NCBI RefSeq assembly: GCF_007748195.1
Contig: NZ_CP037920.1
Span: 5,547,800 to 5,611,799, forward strand
Direction of reading: 5' to 3'
DNA length: 64,000 bases
From: Gimesia aquarii
GTDB taxonomy: Bacteria > Planctomycetota > Planctomycetia > Planctomycetales > Planctomycetaceae
Position numbers and translations under genes: made by a program. Positions 55,147 through 64,000 of this stretch are shown here, piece by piece; position 1 is the first letter of the stretch; each line of letters begins with the position of its first letter. Below the pieces are notes generated by a model that searched no databases, was not told the DNA's origin, and saw only the letters and a program-made list of their open reading frames with translations.

Positions 55147-58029
55147 ATGATGAACTATATCTCTCAGCGTATTTCTATTTTGATCGTGTCATCTTGCTTT
55201 TTCACTGCTTTAATGATGGGCTTGGACAATGCAAACAGTAGTGACTGGCCGATGTGGCGTCAAAATGCGGGGCGAACCGGGGTAACAACGGAATCACTGC
55301 CTGAAAAACTCTCGTTGAAATGGGTACGACAGCTGCCAGAAATCACGCCTGCGTTTCACAATGCACGTTTGCAATTCGATGCCGGTTATGAACCAATTGT
55401 GGCTGATGGCGTTCTGCTCATCGCGTCTTCCCGCAATGATTCGGTCACGGCGTACGAAGCAGCGACAGGTCGTGAACTCTGGGTGTATCATATAAATGGG
55501 CCGGTCCGATTCGCCCCCGCAGTCTGGCAGGATTATGTCTGCTTTGGATCTGACGATGGTTTTCTCTATTGTGTTGAACTATCAACGGGAAAGTTACGTT
55601 GGAAACACCGCGCAGTACCTAACGAACGGCGTTTGCTTGGAAATCAACGTCTGATTTCGGTGTGGCCCGTCCGCGGCGGGCCAGTCGTGTCAGAGGGTAT
55701 TGTCTACTTCGCCGCAGGTGTCTGGCCATTCGAGGGAGTTTTCGTCTATGCAATGGATATCGCAACGGGTAACGTGATCTGGCGGAACGAGCGACTCGGC
55801 TATCTGTTCGGCCAACAGCCACACAATACAAAGGCGATCGGAGGTCTTGCGCCGCAAGGCTATCTGATCGTCAATGGCGATGAATTGATTGTACCGTGCT
55901 CAACAGCATACCCGGCGCGGTTGAATCGGAAAACAGGCGAATTAATTGAATTTAAGCTACCGACTGAGGGAGGCTTTCCCGGGGGCTGGTTTGCTGCTCT
56001 TGACCCTGAAGACGCTAAAGCGATACGGCGTGGAAAACTGGCCTTCGACAAAGTAATAAATAGCCAAAGGCACGAAGATAAAGTACGTAAGGGATTAGGC
56101 AAACAAAGTATTAGCCGTGTCATTCGTGCTGGCGACCGTTCCTTGAATTTCGACGACAAACTAGATGGCGTTGGAGGAGTAATCCACTCAATGATCGTTG
56201 CCGATGGTCGGCTCTTTGTCGCGACACGAAACGGAAAACTCTACTGCTTTGAAGAACAGAAAGGAGTGAAGTCGACACCTGTCAAACAGTGGCAAGAGAG
56301 TGTAACTCCACTGACCACAACACCACAATCGACCCGGTTCGTAAAATCATTGATTCAGGAATCTGCCGGGCCTCAAGGAATCGCATTGGTGGTTGGACTG
56401 AAAAATGGTTCGCTTGTTAAGGCTCTTCTAAAAGAATCAAACTACCACGTCATCGCCTTTGATCATCACACTGATCGAGTTGATCAACTTCGTGGTGAAC
56501 TACAAGGAGCTGAACTTTATGGAACACGCGCTGCGGTCATCGAATGTGATCCGAAGCAAGTAACCTTGCCTCCCTATCTGGCTAGTGTCATTGTGACAGA
56601 AACACCAGAACAAATTGCTGAATCCTGGAATCAACTACTGCAGTCACTCCGACCATTTGGCGGACTCGCTGTATTGGGAATCAAACATCACACCAGCATT
56701 AATAACGATCTCAACCTAAAATCGCTCAAGCCAGGCAATTTCGAACTCTCCGAGTTTGAGCTGACAAAAACAGAACCATCCGAATTCGAGGAGCTGGCAC
56801 TGGTACGGCGTGTTGGTGCTTTGCCAGGCACAGCCGATTACCAAGGAGGCTACAAACACTGTGAAGATACACTCGTCCGTTTTCCGCTGGGTGTTCTCTG
56901 GTTTGACGATACGCTCGCGCACTTCAAACGCTCACCACAGCCCCATTTCTTTAACGGAATTATGGTATCCCGCCCTAAAGACTGGCATGCCACACGCGTC
57001 AAAGGTGACTGGTCCATCGACTATCCATTAAACCGCCCCGTTCTCTCCGATATCTACACTGGCCGTGTACTTGAACCATCAGAACAAACCACTTTACGTA
57101 AGAATCTGGCGGCGAACCCAACAGGACCCCAGCCAAGTTACTATCACGCACCACACCAGAAAACAATGTTGCACCCTGACCCGCCAGTCGCGGGAGAACG
57201 CATCAACCCGCTGACGGGCCTGAAAGAACCACGCGCGTTCCCGAAAATGTATGGCTGTGATGGCGGAGTCGATTACGGATTGTTCTATACATTAAGAAGC
57301 GGAACGGCTTCCTACTACGACAAGACACTGGAAAGCGGAACGGTTTTCATCAGTGGACCGCGTAGTGGTTGCTCCAACAGCATTATTCCTTCGGGTGGAT
57401 TGCTGAATGTCCCATATTTTTATGAAGGTTGTACCTGTAGTTATCCACTCCCCGCTGGTTTGTCTATGGTGGCCATGCCTGAGAGTTTTGAGCAGTGGTC
57501 ATCGTGGGGTGAAGACAAAATCAAACCCGCCTCGATACAGCGGATTGGCTTGAATTTCGGAGCACCCGGTGATCGGAAAACACGTAATGGGACACTCTGG
57601 CTCGATTACCCCTCTATCGGCGGCCCCTCTCCCCAAATCAGAGTCGAAACGAAACCAAAGAATCCCAAGTACCGCTATCGGCACACGAACTGGATGCAAG
57701 GTGACAATGAGTGGCCGTGGGTTGCCGCATCTACAGTGAAAGGGCTCCAGGAACTGACACTGCATGATCTCAAACCAGGAACTTATACCGTCAAGCTCTA
57801 CTTTGCTGAAGTTGACGACATTCAACCCGGACAACGAAAGCAGACGATTTCTTTGCAAGGACAGCCTGTCCTGAGTGACTTCGACATCCTCGCAGAAGCA
57901 AAACAGTCGATGACAGGAATCACTCGTCAGGTTGAAAACATCAAGGTTGACGGCACTTTGACGATGACCTTACAGGCACTAACAGGAAATTCTCTCATCA
58001 GCGGGATCGAGATCACTAGAGCTCCCTAA
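55147..58029 (+). CDS. Exported PQQ-like beta-propeller protein with methyltransferase-like insert and malectin-like tail
   Basis: A 960-residue exported protein (signal peptide about 1-30). Propeller blades of the PQQ/BamB type occupy roughly 35-390, with WPMWRQNAGRTG, VTAYEAATGRELWVYH and YCVELSTGKLRWKHR. Residues about 405-510 look like a Rossmann/SAM-methyltransferase-type fold (GIALVVGLKNGSLVKALL, HVIAFDHHTDRVDQLRGEL, LPPYLASVIVTET). The remainder resumes propeller-like sequence and ends (about 855-960) in a malectin-like beta domain (LKPGTYTVKLYFAEVDD). No PQQ ligands can be assigned. Perhaps a surface or periplasmic carbohydrate-binding oxidoreductase-like protein; activity unknown. 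The gene after it is also exported. Confidence 0.72.
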   Translation: MMNYISQRISILIVSSCFFTALMMGLDNANSSDWPMWRQNAGRTGVTTESLPEKLSLKWVRQLPEITPAFHNARLQFDAGYEPIVADGVLLIASSRNDSVTAYEAATGRELWVYHINGPVRFAPAVWQDYVCFGSDDGFLYCVELSTGKLRWKHRAVPNERRLLGNQRLISVWPVRGGPVVSEGIVYFAAGVWPFEGVFVYAMDIATGNVIWRNERLGYLFGQQPHNTKAIGGLAPQGYLIVNGDELIVPCSTAYPARLNRKTGELIEFKLPTEGGFPGGWFAALDPEDAKAIRRGKLAFDKVINSQRHEDKVRKGLGKQSISRVIRAGDRSLNFDDKLDGVGGVIHSMIVADGRLFVATRNGKLYCFEEQKGVKSTPVKQWQESVTPLTTTPQSTRFVKSLIQESAGPQGIALVVGLKNGSLVKALLKESNYHVIAFDHHTDRVDQLRGELQGAELYGTRAAVIECDPKQVTLPPYLASVIVTETPEQIAESWNQLLQSLRPFGGLAVLGIKHHTSINNDLNLKSLKPGNFELSEFELTKTEPSEFEELALVRRVGALPGTADYQGGYKHCEDTLVRFPLGVLWFDDTLAHFKRSPQPHFFNGIMVSRPKDWHATRVKGDWSIDYPLNRPVLSDIYTGRVLEPSEQTTLRKNLAANPTGPQPSYYHAPHQKTMLHPDPPVAGERINPLTGLKEPRAFPKMYGCDGGVDYGLFYTLRSGTASYYDKTLESGTVFISGPRSGCSNSIIPSGGLLNVPYFYEGCTCSYPLPAGLSMVAMPESFEQWSSWGEDKIKPASIQRIGLNFGAPGDRKTRNGTLWLDYPSIGGPSPQIRVETKPKNPKYRYRHTNWMQGDNEWPWVAASTVKGLQELTLHDLKPGTYTVKLYFAEVDDIQPGQRKQTISLQGQPVLSDFDILAEAKQSMTGITRQVENIKVDGTLTMTLQALTGNSLISGIEITRAP

Positions 58030-58179
58030 AACGAAAACCTTACTTACTGTAAACTCAATAAGTTTTCGAAAATCGCACTAAACAATGAATCACAATGTGG
58101 ACAAAAACTCAGAACACATAATATAATTAACTCTTGTGCACTTTGTCTGTTATTGCTCCCCTCAGTGTTGAGATTACTA

Positions 58180-59298
58180 ATGATCCCCCAAAATAGATCT
58201 TATGATATCAATCGGCGTCCCACTTTGCAGTTCTTTGTGCTCACGCTCGCACTGTTCTCGATAGTGTGTCTCTATCCATCAGGAATCTTCGCCCAAAATC
58301 TTCCTCAATCAGATCCCTTCGATGTTGAGATTCCACTGGAGTTTTCCGAAGTGAGGAAGGCGTTAGACAGAGACGACTATGACCAGGCGCTTAAGCTGCT
58401 CTCAAACCTGCGCATCAAGTCTGTGAAAGAGAAAAACAAAGTGCTTCAAGAAGAAGTTATATCAACGATGAAACAAGTCAATCAGCAAAAACGGGAGTTT
58501 GCAAAAGTTCGCCAGTCATATGAAACACTGAAAAAGAAATCGATTGATCCTAAGGCGTATAAACAGGTTGGGGATTTTTACTGCGCAGTAAAAGCTGATT
58601 GGAAAAAAGGCCTACTGCTCCTTTCTAAGTCCGGCAATCCTGCGCTTCGTCAGACAGTCCTAGCTGATTTAAAGCGTCCCACCATTCCTGCTCAACAGGC
58701 ACAGTTAGCAGATGCCTGGTGGAAACTGGCGGCGCAAGAAAAGGGAAACGTCCGAAAAGCGTATCAATTGCGAGGACGCTACTGGTATTTACAGGCACGC
58801 CCTCGTTTACCAATCAAGGAACGTGTTGGGCGAGAAAAAAAATTACAACAAATTATAATAGAAGCTGACAAAATTGTGATCTGGAATCAGCATAACGGAA
58901 GTTATTCAGATCGTGGTACGACTGAATGTATTGTGACACTCCTCTATAAAGGTAAGTCGGTTTGGCGGCAAAAAGCTCAGATACCATGGGAACCCGATAC
59001 CCCGGCAGATCGAGTTTTACGACCTCCCCACGTTCGATTCGATCAGGTTCGTATTGATGTGACCAAGATACGTGGTAAAGGTGGCGGGCTGGGTGAGGTT
59101 GAAGTTTTCGACGGGAATATTAATGTCGCGCGTAACAGTTCGACAATCGCAAACGGGTATTGGGAAAAGAATCCATCATTCCATCCCAATAATCTAACCA
59201 ACGGAAACAAGACAGGACAGTCAGGTTTTTGGCTGTTGGACAATGACCAAAAAGGTTGGGCATTGGTTGACATGATTAACTTCCTACAGCAACCGTGA
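58180..59298 (+). CDS. Exported protein of unknown function
   Basis: A 372-residue protein not recognised by family. It has a signal peptide (hydrophobic block about residues 18-38, ending IFA), a helical middle region with TPR-like spacing (about 50-190, DRDDYDQALKLLSNLRIKS), and a beta-rich C-terminus with DKIVIWNQHNGSYSDRGTTE and VRIDVTKIRGKGGGLGEVEV, which may be a carbohydrate-binding (discoidin-like) domain. The frame opens with TTG at 58153, but ATG 58180 is more usual. It lies about 150 bp after the PQQ-like gene on the same strand and could be functionally linked. Confidence 0.7.
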   Translation: MIPQNRSYDINRRPTLQFFVLTLALFSIVCLYPSGIFAQNLPQSDPFDVEIPLEFSEVRKALDRDDYDQALKLLSNLRIKSVKEKNKVLQEEVISTMKQVNQQKREFAKVRQSYETLKKKSIDPKAYKQVGDFYCAVKADWKKGLLLLSKSGNPALRQTVLADLKRPTIPAQQAQLADAWWKLAAQEKGNVRKAYQLRGRYWYLQARPRLPIKERVGREKKLQQIIIEADKIVIWNQHNGSYSDRGTTECIVTLLYKGKSVWRQKAQIPWEPDTPADRVLRPPHVRFDQVRIDVTKIRGKGGGLGEVEVFDGNINVARNSSTIANGYWEKNPSFHPNNLTNGNKTGQSGFWLLDNDQKGWALVDMINFLQQP

Positions 59299-59405
59299 AA
59301 GCGCCTGCGACTATAGGAGTATGGAGTATTCACTGATGAAATTACTCCGCTCACCAATTTGGAATATGCTCCTCGTTTGATTTTCAACTCTCAACCACCT
59401 CGGCA

Positions 59406-60830
59406 TTAACCGAATCCACCGCCATCGTCGCCCATGTAGCCTCCTTCGGGAACATCCAGATTGGAATAGTTTCCAAAGCGCATCGACTCTTTCATCCAGG
59501 TTAAGTTGACGATGCCGGTTGGACCACTACGGTGCTTGGCAACGATTACTTCTGCCAGACCGGGATGATCTTCGGGATCGTAAGCGTCCGGGCGGTGCAG
59601 GAACATAATCAAGTCGGCGTCCTGTTCGATGGCACCACTCTCACGCAGGTCAGCCAGACGAGGCCGTTTGTCTTCGCGTAATTCCACACCACGGTTTAAC
59701 TGAGCTAAGGCGATGATCGGAACATTCAATTCCTTACAAAGCCCCTTGAGTCGACGGGTAATCTGCGCAATCTGCTGTTCACGAGGCGTTGCTTTATCTT
59801 CTGGTTCGATCAATTGTAAATAGTCGATAATGATCAAACTGAGGTTACTAAGTCGTTTCAATCGGCGACATATCGCGCTGATTTCCTGTATGGTACGGCC
59901 AGGTTTATCATCAATAAACAAGGGGCACTCGCTGAGTTCGGACGAAGCTTCAATCAAACGATGTCGCTCGTCATCTTCCAGGTCACCAGCTCGTAAAGAG
60001 TGACCATTCACACCCGAGCGAATACAAAGAAATCGTTCAGCGAGTTCGAGTTTGGACTGTTCCAGACTAAAAATGATGGTCGCAGCTCCCCCGTCATCGG
60101 CCGCTGATTCTGCAATGTTACAGACCAGCGCCGTCTTCCCCATACTGGGGCGTGCTGCCAGAATGATCAACTCGGAAGGTTGGAATCCATTAATCTGCGT
60201 ATCAAGATCAATGAAACCAGTCGTTAATCCGGTAAGCATCCCTTCTTTTTGTGACCGTTCATGAATTCGGTCAAAGGTTTCCATCAGAATATCTTTGATC
60301 TCTAGCTTATCACCTTCCCCCTGTTGTTCCAGGATGCTGAAGATACTCTGCTCTGCCTTATTTAAGACATCCAGTGTGTCTCCCTGTGGTGCATAACTTT
60401 CTCGAATGATTTCCGTGCAGGAATGAATCAGAGTGCGTTGGACCGATTTGTCCCTGACAATTTTAGCATAATATTCTGCATGGGCCGCATGCGGAACACT
60501 TTCCAGAATTTCATGCAAATAGAGAACACCCCCCGCTTCTTCAAGCTCGCCTTTCGAGTCGAGTTCTTCTGCGACAGTGAGTGCGTCAATCCCACGAACA
60601 CCAGAATCATGTAATCGTAACACGGCAGCGTAGATTCGTGAATTCTTTTCGCTATAAAAGTGATTGGCTTTGACAATCTGAACCAAGTCATCAATCACAA
60701 TGTTGTCCAGAAGAATACTGCCCAATACTCCCTTTTCAGCATCCAGATTCTGAGGGGGCACCTTGCCGAACAATTCTTCGACTGATTCCTGTTTGGGGCC
60801 GCGAAATTTTCCTTTTCCGGCAACTGACAT
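59406..60830 (-). CDS. dnaB: Replicative DNA helicase
   Basis: A 474-residue hexameric helicase that unwinds DNA at the fork. The N-terminal primase-interacting domain (PPQNLDAEKGVLGSILLD) is followed by the RecA-type ATPase with Walker A ARPSMGKTALV near residue 230, Walker B-type LIIIDYLQLI near 335 and the arginine-finger region near 385-400 (SGAIEQDADLIMFLHR). The C-terminus is glycine- and acid-rich. ATG 60830 was preferred to 60836 because AGGGGA lies at proper spacing. A terminator separates it from the rplI gene upstream, so it has its own promoter. Confidence 0.96.
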   Translation of the reverse strand: MSVAGKGKFRGPKQESVEELFGKVPPQNLDAEKGVLGSILLDNIVIDDLVQIVKANHFYSEKNSRIYAAVLRLHDSGVRGIDALTVAEELDSKGELEEAGGVLYLHEILESVPHAAHAEYYAKIVRDKSVQRTLIHSCTEIIRESYAPQGDTLDVLNKAEQSIFSILEQQGEGDKLEIKDILMETFDRIHERSQKEGMLTGLTTGFIDLDTQINGFQPSELIILAARPSMGKTALVCNIAESAADDGGAATIIFSLEQSKLELAERFLCIRSGVNGHSLRAGDLEDDERHRLIEASSELSECPLFIDDKPGRTIQEISAICRRLKRLSNLSLIIIDYLQLIEPEDKATPREQQIAQITRRLKGLCKELNVPIIALAQLNRGVELREDKRPRLADLRESGAIEQDADLIMFLHRPDAYDPEDHPGLAEVIVAKHRSGPTGIVNLTWMKESMRFGNYSNLDVPEGGYMGDDGGGFG

Positions 60831-60930
60831 GACCATCCCCTGGCTATGTAGGTGTTTTGATATGCGAATTAGGAAGTAGAGTTGTTTAATAGCCGAAGAA
60901 CAGACCCTACCCCGCTGTTTCGATCATATA

Positions 60931-60965
60931 AAACAAAAAGAGGCCCGGCAATATACCAGACCTCT
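60931..60965 (-). terminator. Intrinsic terminator between rplI and dnaB
   Basis: On the minus strand AGAGGTCTGG pairs with CCGGGCCTCT (two G-U pairs) across 7 bases and is followed by TTTTTGTTTT. It ends the rplY-to-rplI transcript. Confidence 0.88.
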
Positions 60966-61014
60966 CTCTTATTCAGGAAAATCAGAGTGGCAGAAATCCT
61001 CTTGCCAACTGCAG

Positions 61015-61521
61015 TTATTTCTTTTCGGCAGCAGGCACAACCCAAACCTTAACCTCTGTTTTTACTTTTTCATGTAACTGCAATTTGACAGTGTACATCC
61101 CTAATTCCTTGAGAGGACCTTCCAGACGAACACCTTCAGCATCAACATCAAAGCCCCCCTCTTTAAGGGACTTACTGATATCAACGGCGACGATGGACCC
61201 ATAGAGATGGCCATCTTCGTTCGCATTCGCCTCCATTGTCACACTGTGTTTACTCAGTTTTTCTGCGAGTGCTTTCAAGGATTTGAGTCGGTCTTTTTCC
61301 AGTTCAGCCAGGCGCTTCTGGTGCTGAACGACCATACGTTCGTTATGTTCCGTGGCAACTGTCGCCAAACCGTAAGGCAATAAAAAGTTACGAGCATAGC
61401 CTGGCTTCACTCGTACAATATCACCCTGATCGCCAAGGTGATCGACTTTTTCTGCTAATAAAACATCGACAGATGATTTTGAACTACCAATGACAGAGGT
61501 ACTACGTCGTTTGCGAACCAT
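61015..61521 (-). CDS. rplI: 50S ribosomal protein bL9
   Basis: A 168-residue ribosomal protein. After about 16 extra N-terminal residues (VRKRRSTSVIGSSKSS) comes the rRNA-binding domain (VDVLLAEKVDHLGDQGDIV, VKPGYARNFLLPYGLA), a long connecting helix and the C-terminal domain. ATG at 61521 has GGAAGTG upstream; a TTG two codons earlier is less likely. It is followed by a clear terminator. The gene lies directly after ssb without the usual rpsR between them. Confidence 0.95.
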   Translation of the reverse strand: MVRKRRSTSVIGSSKSSVDVLLAEKVDHLGDQGDIVRVKPGYARNFLLPYGLATVATEHNERMVVQHQKRLAELEKDRLKSLKALAEKLSKHSVTMEANANEDGHLYGSIVAVDISKSLKEGGFDVDAEGVRLEGPLKELGMYTVKLQLHEKVKTEVKVWVVPAAEKK

Positions 61522-61621
61522 TATCAATCACTTCCGTAACTTACTGTGTTATACAATCTTTTAAATAACAAGATATTATATACATTCACTTTTCATTTAC
61601 CGATTTTCGAATGCCATCCCG

Positions 61622-62113
61622 TTAGAATGGAACATCGTCATCGGGCATTCCACCACCACTGGGTGCGTCATCATAAAATGAATCTGCAGCGTTCGAAGCC
61701 CCACCTTGAGCGGGCGCGTTACCTCCGGCAGCATACCCACCACCGGATCTGCCACCGCCTCCACCACCAGATTCACCTCGGCCTCCCAGCATTGTCATAT
61801 TTTCGCCAACCACTTTGAGCTTACTACGCTTTTGACCAGACTCTTTATCATCCCACTGGTCAAGTTGTAAACGACCTTCAATCAGAACAGAACGTCCCTT
61901 TGTCAGATATTCACTGGCAACTTCTGCAGTGCGCCCCCATAGCGTGACATCAACGAAAGTTGTCTCTTCTTTGCGAGAATTGGAGTTCTTATCAAACCAA
62001 CTACGATTGACGGCAAGCCCAACTTCAGCAACCGCACTTCCCCCTGGTGTGTAGCGAACCTGAGGATCTCGTGTTAAATTACCGACTAAAATTACTTTGT
62101 TAAAACTGGCCAT
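61622..62113 (-). CDS. ssb: Single-stranded DNA-binding protein
   Basis: A 163-residue protein. The OB fold covers residues 1-110 ([45 protein letters not shown]), then a glycine-rich linker and the acidic tip MPDDDVPF used for partner binding. It protects single-stranded DNA and recruits repair and replication proteins. ATG at 62113 has GGAGG immediately upstream; the longer frame is not translated. It follows rpsF by about 90 bp. Confidence 0.96.
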   Translation of the reverse strand: MASFNKVILVGNLTRDPQVRYTPGGSAVAEVGLAVNRSWFDKNSNSRKEETTFVDVTLWGRTAEVASEYLTKGRSVLIEGRLQLDQWDDKESGQKRSKLKVVGENMTMLGGRGESGGGGGGRSGGGYAAGGNAPAQGGASNAADSFYDDAPSGGGMPDDDVPF

Positions 62114-62206
62114 CACCGGCCTCCCTGAAACAAAATGTTCTGAGCTTGAACTCTCTGAAAGAACGATATTCAAAAACGATGCAAAAAGAAGAAATGACAA
62201 TGATTA

Positions 62207-62659
62207 TTATTCGTCGACGTCATCAATTGCATCATAATCGGGAGCTTCCAGATCAATATCAACTTTTTCTTCTTTCACTTCTTCAATCGGTTGCGGTTCA
62301 GCAGATGTTGCAGGATCAATTGCGGCTACCATCGCATCAAACAAAGTTAGTGGTTGTTTGATCACAAGCTGACGAATAACAATATCGCTCAGATGACAAG
62401 CACGAGTAATGATATCCATCCCACTGCCAGGCATTTTGAAATAAACCAGGTAGTGCAGCCCTTTCATGTGCCCTTCAATTTCATAGGCAAGCTTCCCATC
62501 CTGCCAGGGACGGTGAGCTACGACTTCTGCACCTGCTTTTTCCAAAATTTCCATCAAGTGGGAAATGGTTCCTTCGTGATCAGCAGCAAACTTGCCACTG
62601 TCCAATAAGAACATTCCTTCATAATTGACCATAACCGCTTTTTTTTCTGCTACAGACAA
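62207..62659 (-). CDS. rpsF: 30S ribosomal protein bS6
   Basis: A 150-residue protein with the bS6 fold (YEGMFLLDSGKFAADHEGTI, WQDGKLAYEIEGHMKGLHYL) and an acidic C-terminal extension rich in Glu and Asp (EEVKEEKVDIDLEAPDYD), as in proteins with glutamate tails. TTG at 62659 is the start because GGGAG lies 7-8 bases upstream; the first ATG (62632) has no ribosome site. Confidence 0.94.
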   Translation of the reverse strand: MSVAEKKAVMVNYEGMFLLDSGKFAADHEGTISHLMEILEKAGAEVVAHRPWQDGKLAYEIEGHMKGLHYLVYFKMPGSGMDIITRACHLSDIVIRQLVIKQPLTLFDAMVAAIDPATSAEPQPIEEVKEEKVDIDLEAPDYDAIDDVDE

Positions 62660-62762
62660 GACTTTTCTCCCGAAATAATTTGGCCCGCTTTCTGGCCAGA
62701 TTGACGATCAAATTCTCATTTTATGTTAATTATACCAGCCGGTTGAAAATCAAACCGGGACA

Positions 62763-63332
62763 TCATGATTCAGGTGCGTTTACCTGATTCATGGCAATTT
62801 CAAGACCATTTTGAACCCAACACTCAATCCCACTTGCAGCAGAATGTACTGCCTGAGTGATGAGCTCAGATTCATTAGATGCAAAACGCCCCAATACATA
62901 ATCCGCGCCTGAAAAACCCGCGGGCGGTCGTCCCACACCAATTCTTAGTCGTGGAATGTCCTGGGTATTCAAACTTTGAATGATGTTTTGTAAACCTTTT
63001 TGACCACCGGCCGAACCAGCTCCCCGCAAGCGAAGCCGTCCAACTGGTAAGTTCATATCATCACAAACTACCATTAAATCAGTCGAGGGTAGTTTGAAAA
63101 ACTTTACCAAAGCCGCGACACAGCGGCCACTTAAATTCATAAAAGTTTGCGGTGCAACCAGTAAAACCTTCTCATCCGCAAACGAAAACTCACCCACCTC
63201 TGCCTCAAATTGACTCTTGAAACTGGATATGTTATGCCAGCCCGCCAATTCAGACAGAACGTCAAAACCAACATTGTGGCGCGTTCGCTCGTATTTTTTA
63301 CCGGGGTTTCCCAGCCCTACGACCACTTTCAC
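62763..63332 (-). CDS. pth: Peptidyl-tRNA hydrolase
   Basis: A 189-residue enzyme that recycles tRNA from peptidyl-tRNA. GLGNPGKKYERTRHNVGF holds Asn9 and the catalytic His19, and VVCDDMNLPVGRLRLRGAGS the catalytic Asp. The start is GTG at 63332, with an AGGTGG site. It lies about 50 bp after the rplY gene, the common bL25-Pth arrangement. Confidence 0.96.
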   Translation of the reverse strand: MKVVVGLGNPGKKYERTRHNVGFDVLSELAGWHNISSFKSQFEAEVGEFSFADEKVLLVAPQTFMNLSGRCVAALVKFFKLPSTDLMVVCDDMNLPVGRLRLRGAGSAGGQKGLQNIIQSLNTQDIPRLRIGVGRPPAGFSGADYVLGRFASNESELITQAVHSAASGIECWVQNGLEIAMNQVNAPES

Positions 63333-63385
63333 AGCACCACCTGTTAGACATTTGACTCAAGCTATATTTAGTATTCTCCCAATAA

Positions 63386-63997
63386 CTATTCTGCTGTTAC
63401 CTCGGGAGTTTCTTCTTCTGTCGCTACGACTTCCTCTTCTCCCTTAGGAGCAATCACATGGACTACGACCTGATCTTCGGGATGGTGTAGTTTGGCCCCA
63501 CGAGGCACCTCCACATCACTAATGTGAATTGAATCACCAATCTCCAGTGTGTTGATACGAATCGAAATGTTGTCCGGAATATTATGGGCCAAACAGTCCA
63601 ACTCCAGGGAGTGCAAAGGCTGCTCCAGCACGCCACCAGACGTAACTCCAGGCGAAGTTCCTCGCAATCGAACCTGAACTTCAACGGTCACACGTTCTGA
63701 AGCATTAATACGCATCAGATCCACGTGTAATATTTGGTTACCGAAGGTATCCCATTGGATGTCCCTCAGCATTGTTTCTTCGACTTGACCATCCAGATCA
63801 ATTTCAAAAACCCGTTCACGGTTCTTGATGAGATTCTGCAAATCAGTATCTTCGACGCTAATATGGGCAGGCTCCTGACCATGGCCATAGACGACAGCAG
63901 GAATTCGGCCCGCTCGACGCACTCGGTTACTTTCAATCGACCCTAATTTATCCCGCTTGAAAGCACTGATTTTCTGCAAAACAAAATCGTCTGACAT
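63386..63997 (-). CDS. rplY: 50S ribosomal protein bL25 (CTC/TL5 long form)
   Basis: A 203-residue 5S-rRNA-binding protein. The N-terminal beta-barrel (RRAGRIPAVVYGHG, FEIDLDGQVEETML, WDTFGNQILHVDLMRI) is followed by the TL5 C-terminal domain (HNIPDNISIRINTLEIGDSI) and an acidic tail. The start ATG lies 3 bases from the window edge, so the ribosome site and promoter are outside. First visible gene of the rplY-pth-rpsF-ssb-rplI cluster. Confidence 0.95.
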   Translation of the reverse strand: MSDDFVLQKISAFKRDKLGSIESNRVRRAGRIPAVVYGHGQEPAHISVEDTDLQNLIKNRERVFEIDLDGQVEETMLRDIQWDTFGNQILHVDLMRINASERVTVEVQVRLRGTSPGVTSGGVLEQPLHSLELDCLAHNIPDNISIRINTLEIGDSIHISDVEVPRGAKLHHPEDQVVVHVIAPKGEEEVVATEEETPEVTAE

Positions 63998-64000
63998 TTC

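Noticed and set aside
1..64000. Insertion sequence, prophage, integron or CRISPR array
   Set aside because: No transposase, integrase, phage structural gene, spaced direct repeats or target-site duplications were seen.
1..64000. tRNA or rRNA genes
   Set aside because: No cloverleaf-like segment or rRNA-like sequence was noticed by eye; a covariance-model scan would be needed to exclude a tRNA.

Overview
The window looks like chromosomal DNA of a planctomycete (Planctomycetota, perhaps Gimesia-like). The evidence is family content: DUF1501 and DUF1549/DUF1553 cytochrome pairs, DUF1559 pseudopilins with an H-x9-DG motif, a PVC-type haem dehydrogenase with HEAT repeats, and ECF sigma/FecR pairs. 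The genus is an inference. No rRNA, tRNA, CRISPR array, transposase or phage gene was seen.

Layout. 1-4542: end of a DUF1553 cytochrome gene and its DUF1501 partner, a thioredoxin-type arsenate reductase, a GNAT acetyltransferase and a Tat-exported amidase. 4898-8708: module A, ECF sigma, FecR-LamG, DUF1559 pseudopilin, small lipoprotein. 8835-12416: Na/Pi cotransporter, SDR and Gfo/Idh oxidoreductases. 12548-20823: a secreted-enzyme region built around a GntR/LacI hybrid regulator (propeller protein, M14 carboxypeptidase, sialidase-like protein, GHL10 glycosidase). 20859-22250: RtcB. 22916-33434: a second cytochrome/DUF1501 pair, a sialate-esterase-like protein, an alpha/beta hydrolase, a PVC cytochrome and an SDR lacking its catalytic Tyr. 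33883-41744: mostly housekeeping (ArsR-type regulator, carA, ndk, sucCD, FucU-like protein, purA, orphan receiver). 41775-45475: module B, the same four families as module A in permuted order on the other strand. 45884-51271: HEAT protein and a molybdenum hydroxylase operon with a MoaD-like protein. 51774-59298: putA, a PQQ-propeller/methyltransferase-like/malectin protein and an unrecognised secreted protein. 59406-63997: dnaB, rplI, ssb, rpsF, pth, rplY.

How the genes fit together. Much of the window encodes exported proteins that could harvest and oxidise complex organic matter: esterases, glycosidase-like proteins and haem proteins acting outside the cytoplasm, with PutA, SucCD and the molybdenum hydroxylase feeding central metabolism. 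The most intriguing unit is the twice-occurring sigma/FecR/pseudopilin/lipoprotein module. Both copies have a stem-loop between the pseudopilin and lipoprotein genes, and copy B has a clear intrinsic terminator there, which suggests an envelope-signalling or surface-fibre system with differential expression. Other points of note are a PQQ-like protein with a Rossmann/methyltransferase-like insert, an SDR with Phe in place of the catalytic Tyr, and a palindrome-rich divergent promoter region between the molybdenum hydroxylase operon and putA.
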